From the NCBI GenBank assembly GCA_027475525.1, contig JAMWFC010000009.1:1612001-1676000 (forward strand): DNA of 64,000 nucleotides. Reading direction: 5' to 3'. Each line of letters starts with the position of its first letter. Position 1 is the first letter of the stretch. Origin of the DNA: Macrolepiota albuminosa (taxonomy: Eukaryota > Basidiomycota > Agaricomycetes > Agaricales > Agaricaceae). The translations under genes were made by a program, and so were the position numbers. Below are positions 45,190 to 55,624 of this stretch, one piece after another. The notes beneath the pieces are model-generated. The model saw nothing but the letters and a program-made list of their open reading frames with translations. It made no database searches and had not been told where the DNA came from.

Positions 45190-47425
45190 CTAATAATAAA
45201 TTGTATGTGGGTGACCTAAGAATGTGAATTTGCAGATAGAACATAAGGTCACCAATAGCACAGGGAACATTCTAAGCCATTCCCAACAATTGATCAATAG
45301 TGCTGTTAGTGCTCTGCATATTAAGAATAATTGTAGGATTGTAAATGATGCCAAGCTTATTGACAATGTCAGTAGCCATTGAAATGATCTGAGATCTGCT
45401 ATCCACAATAGACTCTATCTTGCTTTTTCCATCCACAGTTAACATGATTGAACAAATTGTATGAGAGTCTTGAGCTACTGTGAGGATGGTGGAGTTGTCA
45501 TCAGATTTTAGCAACTTGAGGTATATTTTGACTAGATCAACTTACATAGCTTCTTTTGGTGGATATGCTACTTCTACTGTTTCTGCTGCCTCTGTTGCTA
45601 CTGCCTTGGTGATATATGCAAATCCTGGTAGCACATTGTTGCACTCATCTACAGCTGTCATGTTGTTAGTGATGTTTTGTCAAGGAGTAATAGCTGTACA
45701 CATTTAATTCCTAATGTCAGATGCCACACTGCATAATTCTCCAACTAATAGCATGACCTGGCTTTTCATGATGTGATTAAAGACTTGCTTAGACTTTTCT
45801 AGATTGTAGATAGGCGCTGTTGGTCAATAACCTCCCATAGGCTTGTTGGACACTCCAAAGTTTTGATTGATAAGTGGAGCGTAGTTACCAGCAAGATCTG
45901 AATAGGAATGTAGTGGAGGTTCTGCCAAAGTTGGCACCTGAGTTGGAGCAGGTGTGTTATCTTTTGTGCTAGAGGTTGAGGGTTTTGCTGGTGCAGAGTC
46001 CATTATAGTGCCAGAGGGCCTGTAATCCTTTAATGGCTGCTTGCTTTTCTTGATCTCTATGCTGTCAAAGACCTAATTCTTTAATGATTTTAACTCTCTT
46101 TCTAATGTCTCAATTCTTTCTTTGCATAACAATATAAGTTGCTTGTTAATGGCATTGAGCTAGAGCACTTCATGAATTAGTGCCTGTTGTGGAGTCATTT
46201 CTGTCTCAGCTGATATAGTGCTATTTAGATTGCCTGACACCAAATTTCTGAGATTGTAACAGTGCCACTCATTGATGCACCCTTAGAAAGTCTTATACTT
46301 GAGATAGATGAAAATGTTAATGTCTGAAGATAAGAATATTTTACCATCTGCACCTCAGCATGCTCTTCCTTGTCACAAATACTGTTTGAGGATAGTGCAA
46401 TGACCTTTGGTCATGGTATATCTTGCCTTTCCACAGAAATGGCCAAGTCTCATTTGCATGTTGTTTCTAGATGCTGTAAAATTGGTCAAGATCAGAAATT
46501 CAAGCTTATTTATAATGTTGGCAACTGTGGTATTAGTGGTATTCTCCAAATCCTCCTTTTTGATAAATCCATTGTGATTGTTAGTAGTGCTAGGAGCTGG
46601 CAACCCTGCCTTAAGTGCTATTTCTCCATTGTCTGTGCTGGGTCACTGCAAAGGTATGCCTGTATCTGTATCTTTTAATATCCACTTGTCTGCCTCAAAA
46701 ACCTTATTTATATTATAGGGCTCCTCAGAATGATGCTCAAGCATAAGAATTTCCAGGTGACGTGCTATCTTAGTCCACAGCAAGGTTGGAATTCCTTGTT
46801 AGAATAACTGTCACTTCTTGTTCCTGTATGACTTTCTATTCTGTACTAGCCATCTTGCTATCTACTAAAAGTCACGATAATAAGTTGATAAAGTGCCCAG
46901 AATATAGATTCCTGTCACAAAGGTGTCCTAAATTAGCTTTTGGATTTTTATTACTATATAATATGTAGCTTCTTTGGCACCAGGATATAAATAAATGATT
47001 GCCTTCTTCTATTCTTCATAGATGAATGGCCTTGGCACTTCTTTGTCTGTTAATTCTTAGAACTCTGTCAATCCTATCCATAATTTAGTGGTATTGTATG
47101 AGATATATCTGGCAGCATACTCCTTCATCTGCATATTATCTGTGATGTGATAGTCACATAGCAAGTACTCTAATTCTTTGAAATACTGTGTTAGTTCACA
47201 AGGTTTTGTTTTGTCTCATTTTGGCAATGAGAAGTGGTTTCTAAGTGGCATGCACTGAATATTTGCCTGCTTCATATTGGCTGGTGAATATATTGAAATA
47301 GAGATAGTAGTGGTGGTGCTAGTGTCACTTAGTATTGATGTAGTAGGTATGGGCTCCGTCAATTCTGAGTTGCTAGGTTCTGGCAATAATGACCTAAATA
47401 GCTCCTCCAACAGTGTAAGCAGCAT
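45190..47425 (-). pseudogene. Gypsy-C gag-protease relic
   Basis: Recognisable pieces are the gag start region with CMPLRNHFSLPK (47425-47216), the segment FIKKEDLENTTNTTVANI and a decayed zinc knuckle near GHFCGKARYTMTKGHC (46603-46373). The protease segment IVDSRSQIISMATDIVNKLG (45514-45272) again has the catalytic DSG as DSR. The order and orientation match Gypsy-D gag-protease. Confidence 0.75.
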
Positions 47426-47644
47426 GTAGTTTTCACCTGCTAAATATTCAAAAGGTCAGGAAAATGGAAAAAAACTTTCAGCTAGGCTATTTGAAGCAGC
47501 TTCAAGCTCCTAGTTTAAGGTCTGCCTGGGTAGTGCACCTGATAAATGTGGTGAGTTGGTGATGATCTGTTCAAATGCACTCTCCAACAGGAGATGGTGC
47601 TGTTGTTGGGCTTGAGACCATAGCAAAATTCTGTCTTAACAAAA

Positions 47645-47663
47645 CCCCTTGCAGTGGGCTCCA
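47645..47663 (-). promoter_or_regulatory. Gypsy-C primer-binding site
   Basis: The minus strand reads TGGAGCCCACTGCAAGGGG three bases after the LTR end, the same site as in Gypsy-B with a few changes. Confidence 0.6.
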
Positions 47664-47666
47664 AAA

Positions 47667-48513
47667 TGATAATGTCAACTGTGATTGAGTGTGCTGGACA
47701 TTATACAGTACAACACCATCTTCAGTGCCTGATGTGCATAGTTGTGAGGAGTCCTGACAGAGTCCCAGTATATTTAAGCAAATATAACGAGTCGACATAC
47801 TAAATGATAGCATCTCAGATGCTACCTAGCTAACTATAGGCCATAGTTTAGGCAAAGATATTGAAAAGAGAAAAAATAGCGCAATATAATGTGTCTGTAG
47901 ATGGCACCATAAATAATGAAGACAATTAAGATAAAGCTAGCATTCAACTTGGTGACAAAGTTAAAACAAGCTAGCATGATTTGAACACTGAGTATAACTT
48001 GGTGCTCAAAGAGTTATAATTCGTGGTTATATACATGTGTAGTAGCTATTTTTGATACTATACGCTACTGCATTTCCAAAATAAGTCCATTTATAGCACT
48101 ACCAATTAGCACTTCTCCTTATGGTCTCAGCTAACAGTGACCAGCAGCACATGGATAATGGCAATCAATAGTGTTATAGCCCATTGGCTATGGTGACTCT
48201 GAACTGCCTTAGAATTGTACAAGTCTGCTCACTTTTTAGTATAATTCTAATTGGACAGACTGCTCTAGAGTATAGTCAGAAAATTCTTGACAAATGCCAT
48301 AAACACTAATATTGGTGCTAAACATTGTATCAATTTCTGATAAGTTAAAATATTGGATTTGAATATATTCTGTGCTATTGTCATTGATTCTTTAGACTTC
48401 TGATTGAGGTGCCTCATCAAATGGCAGCATCTAATGCTAACCCCTTCCAGAAGTGATCAGAGTTTGGTCAGAGTTACCTCCTTGTTATTGTGCTAGTACT
48501 ATGGGTCCTAAAC
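47667..48513 (-). repeat. Gypsy-C 5' LTR (decayed)
   Basis: It is bounded by the primer-binding site on the left and by a degenerate GGGTCCTA-type LTR start near 48503-48513 on the right. Its length of about 850 bp fits the family. The right boundary is approximate and no target duplication was recognised. Confidence 0.5.
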
Positions 48514-48691
48514 CTCCCAAATTCTTGAAGTCAACAGATAGTGTGTGCTGAAGGACTAGTAAATGTTGGATGAGGCTGATAAGTAGAATTTGCAATAGAG
48601 CACCAAAGCCAGAGATATCCTGAGTCCCAGAAGATTGCTAGAGTCTCCAGTATGTCAAATGTCGGTAATTTTATAATGTCTCTTGATGCGC
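48514..48691. other. Short segment between Gypsy-C and Gypsy-D
   Basis: About 180 bp separate the two LTRs. No gene or recognised repeat is seen. The bases just before 48692 (TGCGC) would be one side of the Gypsy-D target duplication, but the other side lies outside the window. Confidence 0.4.
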
Positions 48692-49530
48692 TGATGTCGC
48701 CCAAAGTTTGGTCAGTAACAAATGTAACTGGAGTGTTACCGTACCAAGAGTGTGCGTTGGGCGCGCTATAAGTGATTTGAGGAGTCCCGGGCAGGTCCCA
48801 GAGAACGCGTCTGTGAAAAAGGGTAAAAGTCGGTAACGGGGTCGGCAAGTGTAAAGCGCTAAGGTAAAGCGCCTAGGAAAGAGCGGTAAGCGAACACGGC
48901 AAAGGTAAGCGGCAAGAGCACGGTAAGCTTAGCGAAGTCTAAGCGTCGATAATGCCTGCCGTAGTTGCAAGGCGCGAGTGTGTCGAGTGTTGGCGAGCGT
49001 CTGTAACTACCGATGAGTTCGACGTTGCCGACTGTAGCGTAAATGAGCTCTTGAGCGTAAGGGAGACTGAGGAAAGGGGAGTAAACTGTGGTCTATTGTT
49101 CTGCTGCTGTATGTACAAGTCGGTAAGTAATATATATACTACAAGGAGTTCACCGTCGCCAGTGGCTAATGACGCCAGAGTGCGGTAAACTGGAAAATTT
49201 CAAAGGGGTAGCTCCAACGGTTTCAGATCCCTACCGTCCATTCAAGAGCTTTAGCGACGCCAGGCGACAGATCGCGAAGCTAAACCATCACTCCATCACC
49301 CTTCTGTCTGTCAGAACACCTAAGCGACGTTGGGCGCCAAATCGAGACGGTAAGCGGTGTCAGACGCCAAGGTCAAACGCCAAGCTGTCCGTCAGTTTTT
49401 GATAGATCATCAAGCTTCTCGCTAAGCGCTGTCGTCAGTGACTGATGCCATCTGTCAGTTGTCATTCTTGCTGCCGATCGGCGCTATCACTGATTGGATC
49501 TGCTTCTTGCCGTGCGCGGCCGTCAGAAAT
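48692..49530 (-). repeat. Gypsy-D 3' LTR, outer part
   Basis: It starts at 48692 with TGATGTCGCCC (LTR end on the minus strand) and matches the Gypsy-B LTR through to the GACGGCCGCGCACGG region. It is cut at 49530 by the Ngaro element. The rest lies at 55878-55988; together they give about 950 bp, close to the 934-bp Gypsy-B 5' LTR. Confidence 0.85.
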
Positions 49531-49666
49531 AGTGCCCATTCAAGGGCAGGCACTGCACGCGGGAGGGGCGTATTTTGACGCGTGACGTTGGTGTGACTCT
49601 ATGCTCGTGAATTCCATCCACCATCAGGGATTCCACACTACGCATATCGTAATACTTGTTTTCACC
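49531..49666 (+). repeat. Ngaro split repeat A1
   Basis: It starts AGTGCCCATTCAAGGGC and ends ACTTGTTTTCACC. It is repeated as A2 at 55316-55451. Confidence 0.9.
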
Positions 49667-49815
49667 GTTCCTCGTCGTAGTTTCGCGTTCATCTTTATCT
49701 TCTTCGCTCTCAACCTCCGTTAGCGTTTGTAGAATAGCTTCTGTCATTACTTCGCTCGCATATATACCTTTCGTCTGCGTTTTCCACTTCCTTTCATCTC
49801 TCTATCTTCTACACC

Positions 49816-52006
49816 ATGGCTGGTCAGCAAAACCCTCGTGGACGGGGATCCAGGGTCGTCAACCCTCCCGTTGCTCGCACGCTGCGCCCTTCTTCTATTC
49901 TTCGTGGGCAAGGGGAGCGCCACAGTTCCCCTGAGAACTTTCAGGGCGGGCATCTCGACACCCCTCGCCTTCCTGAGCCTCGCCTTACTGAGCTTCCTGA
50001 AAACGTTTCTCCTGCCCCGCAGGGCGGACCTCCTGATATTGCGGCCACGCCGGGACCGGTCCCCGAGTCTCATTCAGGCACTCGGCGAGATCGTTCCCCG
50101 TCTGCTCACTCTGGCAACCGTAGCTCGCCTCCCATTCCGCCTGCAAAGCGATCTCGAGTTCGCCAGGATCGTGAGGAGGACGCGTCGCCTGACGCGACTA
50201 TTACCGCCGACGTCGCGGACGCATATATGCAGTCCTCCGTCCCCGTGTTCGCAAATGACGGACATTTTCGTACCCCCGGACCTGCTCCTCGGTCGAGCCA
50301 GGTACCGGCTGCACCTTCGAGAGCCCCTGTTGTTTCTGAGGCGCCTGCGAATAATCTGTATCGCGCAGCTTCCCCCGGTTCTCGTCACCTGGGGAACATG
50401 AGTGACGACGAGCGTGTCATTACTATGACGGACTCTATTTTGTTGCAGCTCTTTCAGGCGCACGGCCTGGAGCTCGATCGCAATGGTGAGTTTCTTTTCC
50501 TACTCCGTCCGGTTTCCCATACCTTCAACTTGGGCATGTGCGTGGCGCGGTGCGCTTTTATTGGCGCTGTGCGCACTCTTTCTGGCGCTTTGCGCACTGT
50601 TACCTGGCGCTTTGCGCACCTTTGACTTGTTGGCACACTGTGCGATTTGTTGGCGCGGTGCGCACTTCTTGGCGCGGTGCGCACTTCTTGGCGCGGTGCA
50701 CGTTTTGTGCACTCTCCTTGTGCACAGCGTTCTTCGTAACTTTGCCTTGCGCATAGACCTCGGCGCCTTGCACGCGCCCTTTTCTGTCATGCCGTGTTTT
50801 TCCTTGGCTTTTGTGCCGCGTTTTCATTTCTTGCTTAAACGCGTTTCAACGTTGACCTTTATTCGTATAGAACTCTTGCAACACATCCACGCGGTTCATG
50901 ATCGCGTGGGTAACACTGCTCGTGTCGCGTCTGCCCCTGTTGGAGGCATCGCTCTCGGGGAGGTCCCGAATTCTCCTGCATTGCGCGCGAATTCTCCAGC
51001 ATTGCGCGATTCCGCTCCGGTACCAACGAGCCTCCCTCACATTTTGAGCGCACCTGCTCACCGACCCCCAGGCGTGTTGCTGAACCCCGCTCCTCACGTC
51101 GCTCACCCATCCCCGGGCGCTGCCTCAGGCCGGGTTTTACATGGGCTGCCCCCTGCTGTCAGCCGGTTGCTGTCCTCAGCCGACAAAGTTTACCCTCACA
51201 AAGTTGTACGAGCGCTGGAACAGGGCATGCTGGAATACATTCCTCTCGATCTCTTAACTGACGAGGCCTGTCGGCGAGCGACTCGGGAACCACCCCCTCC
51301 GGACTCTTCCTTCGTCTTCGCAAACGGCAAACTTCGTCTGCCCAGCGCTGCCTTCGACATCTCTAAAGAGTCGAAACTCAGCTTTGATGATTGGTTGGCC
51401 GCATCGGACAACCTGGTCGGTGCCATGCGTGTTCATCTTCGTGCCGGTTCAGACAGTGGCTCAGGGGGTCCCGTTGCTAATGCGATCGCCGATTCGTTCG
51501 CAGCCCACTTCAAACGGCTCAAATCTCGCCCTAATGCACGGGTCGAATACAATATCATCATGGATTACGACCAGCGTTTACGTGCTTTATTTCTTCGCGA
51601 ATCCCATTCCTTTCGCATGGATACGTTCCAATCTGACGTCTGGGAGGAATGCGTTGCTACGATGCATGCCCAGCGAGTCTCTAGCCTCGATCACCGTTTG
51701 CTTGAGATGGAGTCCTTTCTGGCGCGGTCTAAATCTGCCCCTGCGAAGTCTGCATCATCCGCATCCTCGTCCGTCCGTTCCAAATGTTTGTCCTGCGGAT
51801 CTCTTGAGCACAAACTCTCTTCCTGTCGTGCCACTCCCCGATTTCTCCGTCGAGAGAACAGGACTTGGCGCACCCCCTCGGGAGCGTCAGTCTGCTTTGC
51901 ATTCAATAACGTCTCCTCCTGTGACAGAGGGACAAAGTGTGCGCATTCCCATGTTTGCTCCCTATGCGGGGCTTCGGCTCACGGCGCACAGACATGTGCC
52001 GCTTGA
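49816..52006 (+). CDS. Ngaro gag, with a 385-nt intron
   Basis: Exon 1 runs from ATG 49816 to 50485 and exon 2 from 50871 to 52006. The GTGAGT donor and TATAG acceptor join them in phase 1 to give 601 residues. The N-terminal part is Pro/Arg/Ser-rich and probably disordered. The central region (for example DYDQRLRALFLRE) is helical and capsid-like. The C-terminus has a CCHC knuckle CLSCGSLEHKLSSC, a CCCH-type finger starting CFAFNNVSSC, and a second knuckle CSLCGASAHGAQTC. Its end overlaps the start of the RT frame by 56 nt. Without splicing, exon 1 runs into a stop at 50625, giving a 269-residue product. Confidence 0.8.
50486..50870 (+). other. Intron of the Ngaro gag with GC-rich tandem repeats
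   Basis: Donor GTGAGTTT and acceptor TCGTATAG bound a 385-nt segment. It contains about seven degenerate copies of a TTGGCGCGGTGCGCAC-like word of about 20-23 bp between 50540 and 50710. It is much longer than the ~50-nt introns elsewhere in the window. Confidence 0.65.
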
Positions 52007-53660
52007 GGAGCTTTTTCCTGTGTCCACGCCTCTAAAAGCGGATTGTTGGGAGTTTTCCTTACGAGACGCTGGGGTCCTGGACCTCTTTGCGGAGGTGCCG
52101 AAAGGCCTCCGTTCTGGGTTCGATATTGGCATTGATTCCTGTAAACTTGACCGTTCCTTCTCTCCTCCAAATCATTTTCGTTCCGCTGAGGCTCGTACTT
52201 TTGTTGTGTCTAAATATTCCGCCGAAGTGGCGCTTAATAGGGTTTCGCCGGGATTCTATCCCCATATCGCTGAACAACTTTTTGGACCTTTTCGCTCTGC
52301 ACCGCTCAACGTTATTACCAGTTCGGGAGGCAAACTTAGAATCACTCTCGATCTCTCTTATCCTCGACATAATCCGAATCATTCTTCAATAAATTCTTAC
52401 ATCGACTCCGATAATTTCCCCTGTGATTGGGGTACCTTTTCCGCATGCTGGCTCTTGGTGGCAAACAGCCCCGTAGGAACTCAGGTCGCCGTCTTCGACG
52501 TTGAATCTGCCTTCCGCATCATTCCCACACGTCCACAGGACTGGCCGAAACTTGCTGTCGTGATTGATGGGATTGTCCATTATGATTTCCGACTGAATTT
52601 TGGCGCATCTTCCGCTCCGGGTGTATTCGGTCGCGTCGCAGATGCTGCCGCGTGCATTTTCAAGCATCGCGGGGTTGATGACGTGCTGAAATGGGTGGAT
52701 GATTTTATATTTTTCAGATATCCACTATCCTCTTCTGCGCCTCACTCATATTCCTTTGACGAATCCCTTATTCACAACGTCGCAGACGAACTCGGCTGGC
52801 CTTGGTCACCTGACAAGCACTCCCCCTTTTCGGATTCCTTTGTCTATATCGGTTTCCTATGGTCTTTGTCGGCTAAGACCGTGGAACTGCCTAACAACAA
52901 AATCTGTAAGTATCTTTCGAAACTTGACGACTGGGATGCGAACGGCACCGTTACACTGAAGATGACAGAGTCTTTGATCGGCACTCTGAATCATGTGTGC
53001 CTTGTTCTGCCTGCAGGTAGATCTCACCTCCCATCTCTGTTTGCATTTCGCGCTCGTTTCGCACGATGTCAAAGCAGCTTTGTCCGACTCACACCAAACG
53101 GGGCTGTCAAAGAAGACATCGCATGGTGGCGGTCATCATTACGAGACAGCTGGTGCGGTTCGCACGTTGTTCGGCCTCCGGAGCCCCTCGAGCTAGACAT
53201 TTACGTCGACGCATCAACCTCATGGGGTATCGGCCTCGTCGTTAATGGAAAGTGGCTGGCATGGAGATTGCGGCCTGGTTGGAAGAACGATGGTCGAGAC
53301 ATCGGATGGGCCGAAATGGTAGCGGTTGATTTAGCAATCCGCGCTCTGGCAACTGCAGGCTTCTCGCATTGTCACCTAGTCTTGAAATCAGACAATTCGG
53401 GAGTCGTGGGCGCATTGGCGGCTGGCAGATCCCGAAACGCACAACAGAACGCCATTTTGCGCCGGATTGTGGACGTTTTCCAATCTCGCTCGATGTGGGT
53501 CTCTATTACATGGGTGGCTTCCGAAAACAATAAAGCGGATGCACCTTCTCGTGGTATCTTCCCTTCTCGGAAACAGCTTTTTCCTTTTCCCCCTCGTATT
53601 CCTTCTTATTTGGCTCCCTTCGTGTTTGGCGCTGTCGAGCATCGCGTTTTGACCAGTTGA
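51951..53660 (+). CDS. Ngaro reverse transcriptase-RNase H
   Basis: The frame gives 569 residues from the ATG at 51951; it is open further upstream, but there it overlaps the gag frame. RT motif A is VAVFDVESAFR (Asp about 183), motif B FGASSAPGVFGR (about 217-228), and motif C WVDDFIFF (catalytic Asp pair about 250-251). RNase H follows with IYVDASTSWGIGL (Asp about 420), GWAEMVAVDLA (Glu about 455), LKSDNSGVVG (Asp about 481) and a final VASENNKADAPSRG. All catalytic acids are present and no stop interrupts. It would copy the element RNA in the cytoplasm or nucleus. Expression from the overlapping gag may need frameshifting or reinitiation. Confidence 0.9.
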   Translation: MFAPYAGLRLTAHRHVPLEELFPVSTPLKADCWEFSLRDAGVLDLFAEVPKGLRSGFDIGIDSCKLDRSFSPPNHFRSAEARTFVVSKYSAEVALNRVSPGFYPHIAEQLFGPFRSAPLNVITSSGGKLRITLDLSYPRHNPNHSSINSYIDSDNFPCDWGTFSACWLLVANSPVGTQVAVFDVESAFRIIPTRPQDWPKLAVVIDGIVHYDFRLNFGASSAPGVFGRVADAAACIFKHRGVDDVLKWVDDFIFFRYPLSSSAPHSYSFDESLIHNVADELGWPWSPDKHSPFSDSFVYIGFLWSLSAKTVELPNNKICKYLSKLDDWDANGTVTLKMTESLIGTLNHVCLVLPAGRSHLPSLFAFRARFARCQSSFVRLTPNGAVKEDIAWWRSSLRDSWCGSHVVRPPEPLELDIYVDASTSWGIGLVVNGKWLAWRLRPGWKNDGRDIGWAEMVAVDLAIRALATAGFSHCHLVLKSDNSGVVGALAAGRSRNAQQNAILRRIVDVFQSRSMWVSITWVASENNKADAPSRGIFPSRKQLFPFPPRIPSYLAPFVFGAVEHRVLTS

Positions 53661-53820
53661 TAAGTCCTTGCATTGAAACCATGTTACTCTCTGTAGAACA
53701 AACCACCGTGTATCGAACCACCCTGTGTACTGTTTGCAAATCATATCTGTGGTCTTAGTATTTGGTTTTGTGTGCCTAGTGAAAGCACATCGTTACACTT
53801 CTGTCTAAACGTACTTTACA

Positions 53821-55002
53821 ATGCCCATTCATCTATCTTTAATCCCCGAACGGCCCCTTTCTATCGCAAGGGACCATCGTTTCCACCCTTACGCGGCAGG
53901 TTTGGGGTCACTAATGGTGGTCTCACCACACTCTCGTCGTTATCCCTCTGCTCCTATCGGGCAAACCGCGAACGACTTTTCACCTGAAACTCTTCATCGC
54001 TCTAGTGCCTCCGTCGTCTTGTCCGCCGACGATAAGGCTCTCGTTGATCGCGTGATCTCTCATTCTTGGATGCCGTCCACGACCAAAAGGTATTCATCGT
54101 CGGTCAGACACTTCTTAAAATTCTGCGATGAGCGGGGTATCCCCGCGGAACTGCGTTTGCCCGCCGCCGAAGAAGTTTTGTGTTTATATGCAGCGTCGAT
54201 GGCAGGTTCATTGTCTGGGGGCGCAGTCGGCAATAAGTTATCTGGGCTTCGTTCTTGGCACATTCAACAAAATATGCCCTGGCCGGCGTCAGTTCGGCTG
54301 AGACACACTGTGCGAGGCATCGAAAACCTGCGACCGCCGGAATCCTTCCAAAAGGAACGTCCCCCCATCAGTCTCGAAATGTTGCAATGCGTGAAGGCCA
54401 ACCTGGATCTAAATAACTCATTACACGCGTGCGTGTGGGCAGTGGCTACGACGGCATTGTGGGGACAGATTCGGCTGGGCGAATTCCTCCCACCCCGAGA
54501 GCGTAATTTTGATTCCGCAATCATACCCCATTGGTCGAACTTTGGGTCTCCTAACGACACGGGAACAAGGTCCCTTTTTCTGCCGCGGACGAAAACCTCT
54601 GGTCGTAAGGGAGAGACAGTACTCATAACTCGCCAACAAGACGACTATGATCCGATCGCGGCCTTGGCTAACCATTCCCGGGTCAACAATGTCCAACTTC
54701 ATACTCCTATATGTTGCTACAGGAATAAGACTGGTTCTCATATTGCGCTCACAGCTCGGAAATTGGTGATGGTCTTCAATTCCATACTGGAACGCAACAA
54801 TTTGCCCACAATCAGTGGACACTGCTTTCGCATCGGCGGCACCACCGCCCTCTTGCTCAAAGGCGTTCCTCCTCACGTTGTCAAAACATTGGGCCGGTGG
54901 ACGTCTGATGCTTTTCTGAGGTACTGGCGAAATTTGGAATTAATTGCGCCTATGTATGTAGAGTTGTTGCGCCCAGTTATGTCGTACTTGGACAGGCGAT
55001 AG
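53821..55002 (+). CDS. Ngaro tyrosine recombinase
   Basis: The protein has 393 residues. An N-terminal SAM-like core-binding region (about 75-165) contains STTKRYSSSVRHFLKFCDE. The catalytic domain carries Arg 218 in ALWGQIRLGEF, His-x-x-Arg at 334-337 in GHCFRIGGTT, Trp 360 in LGRWTSD and the nucleophile Tyr 368 in FLRYWRN. This full R-HxxR-W-Y set indicates a potentially active enzyme that would insert the circular DNA copy. It lies 160 bp after the RT-RNase H stop and 60 bp before repeat B1, the Ngaro gene order. Confidence 0.92.
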   Translation: MPIHLSLIPERPLSIARDHRFHPYAAGLGSLMVVSPHSRRYPSAPIGQTANDFSPETLHRSSASVVLSADDKALVDRVISHSWMPSTTKRYSSSVRHFLKFCDERGIPAELRLPAAEEVLCLYAASMAGSLSGGAVGNKLSGLRSWHIQQNMPWPASVRLRHTVRGIENLRPPESFQKERPPISLEMLQCVKANLDLNNSLHACVWAVATTALWGQIRLGEFLPPRERNFDSAIIPHWSNFGSPNDTGTRSLFLPRTKTSGRKGETVLITRQQDDYDPIAALANHSRVNNVQLHTPICCYRNKTGSHIALTARKLVMVFNSILERNNLPTISGHCFRIGGTTALLLKGVPPHVVKTLGRWTSDAFLRYWRNLELIAPMYVELLRPVMSYLDRR

Positions 55003-55062
55003 CCTCCGGTTGGGGTGCAGGAAATCATTTACTACGTCCTGAGTTGCCTTCGTCTCTCGGGA

Positions 55063-55315
55063 TGGGGTCAGAGGTCTCTGCTGACTCGTGAATGCTTTCC
55101 CAGTTCTAGCCCCTATTCGGGACCCCGTCACATAAAGGGGAGTACACTCGAAACTGGATGCTGGACTATCGCCCACCTTATGGACACCGTACTTAGGAAT
55201 GACTAGAGAATAATATTGTTTGTAATAATCGAGCCATCATTCTTGGGGATAGTAGGAAATAGAATTATTTGAGGTATCTACTTCTTTGATGGTCACCCCC
55301 GGAACGACACGAAAT
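55063..55315 (+). repeat. Ngaro split repeat B1
   Basis: 253 bp starting TGGGGTCAGAGG and ending GACACGAAAT. It is repeated as B2 and joined directly to A2, preserving the junction that a circular intermediate would carry. Confidence 0.9.
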
Positions 55316-55451
55316 AGTGCCCATTCAAGGGCAGGCACTGCACGCGGGAGGGGCGTATTTTGACGCGTGACGTTGGTGTGACTCTATGCTCGTGAATTCC
55401 ATCCACCATCAGGGATTCCACACTACGCATATCGTAATACTTGTTTTCACC
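55316..55451 (+). repeat. Ngaro split repeat A2
   Basis: Second copy of A1, directly after B1. Its last 77 bp are duplicated at 55452-55528. Confidence 0.9.
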
Positions 55452-55528
55452 GGTGTGACTCTATGCTCGTGAATTCCATCCACCATCAGGGATTCCACAC
55501 TACGCATATCGTAATACTTGTTTTCACC
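55375..55528 (+). repeat. 77-bp tandem duplication (8)
   Basis: 55375-55451 is repeated at 55452-55528. A1 has only one copy of this segment. Confidence 0.92.
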
Positions 55529-55624
55529 CACCCACCCACTCCTATCAGCTTCTGTTTGCTTTCAACTAAGGGTGAAGTCCTTCCCCTGTAATCATTCTCC
55601 TTCTCAGTATTTTGTCCATGCATT

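Larger units (their letters stand above)
36623..48513 (-). mobile_element. Gypsy-C: decayed member of the Gypsy-B/D family
   Basis: On the minus strand, gag-protease (47425-45190) and pol (45010-41443) can be followed from a 5' LTR at 47667-48513 with a primer-binding site. The accessory-gene relic lies at 36655-37699 on the opposite strand. The 3' LTR and the accessory N-terminus are lost at the left end. The spacer between accessory gene and pol is enlarged by foreign DNA including a Tc1 element. CpG is nearly absent, in contrast to Gypsy-D. Confidence 0.75.

Noticed and set aside
50538..50870. Protein-coding continuation of gag through 50486-50870
   Set aside because: This stretch reads as repetitive Cys/Leu/Ala-rich sequence in all frames, whereas splicing it out joins two good gag segments in phase.
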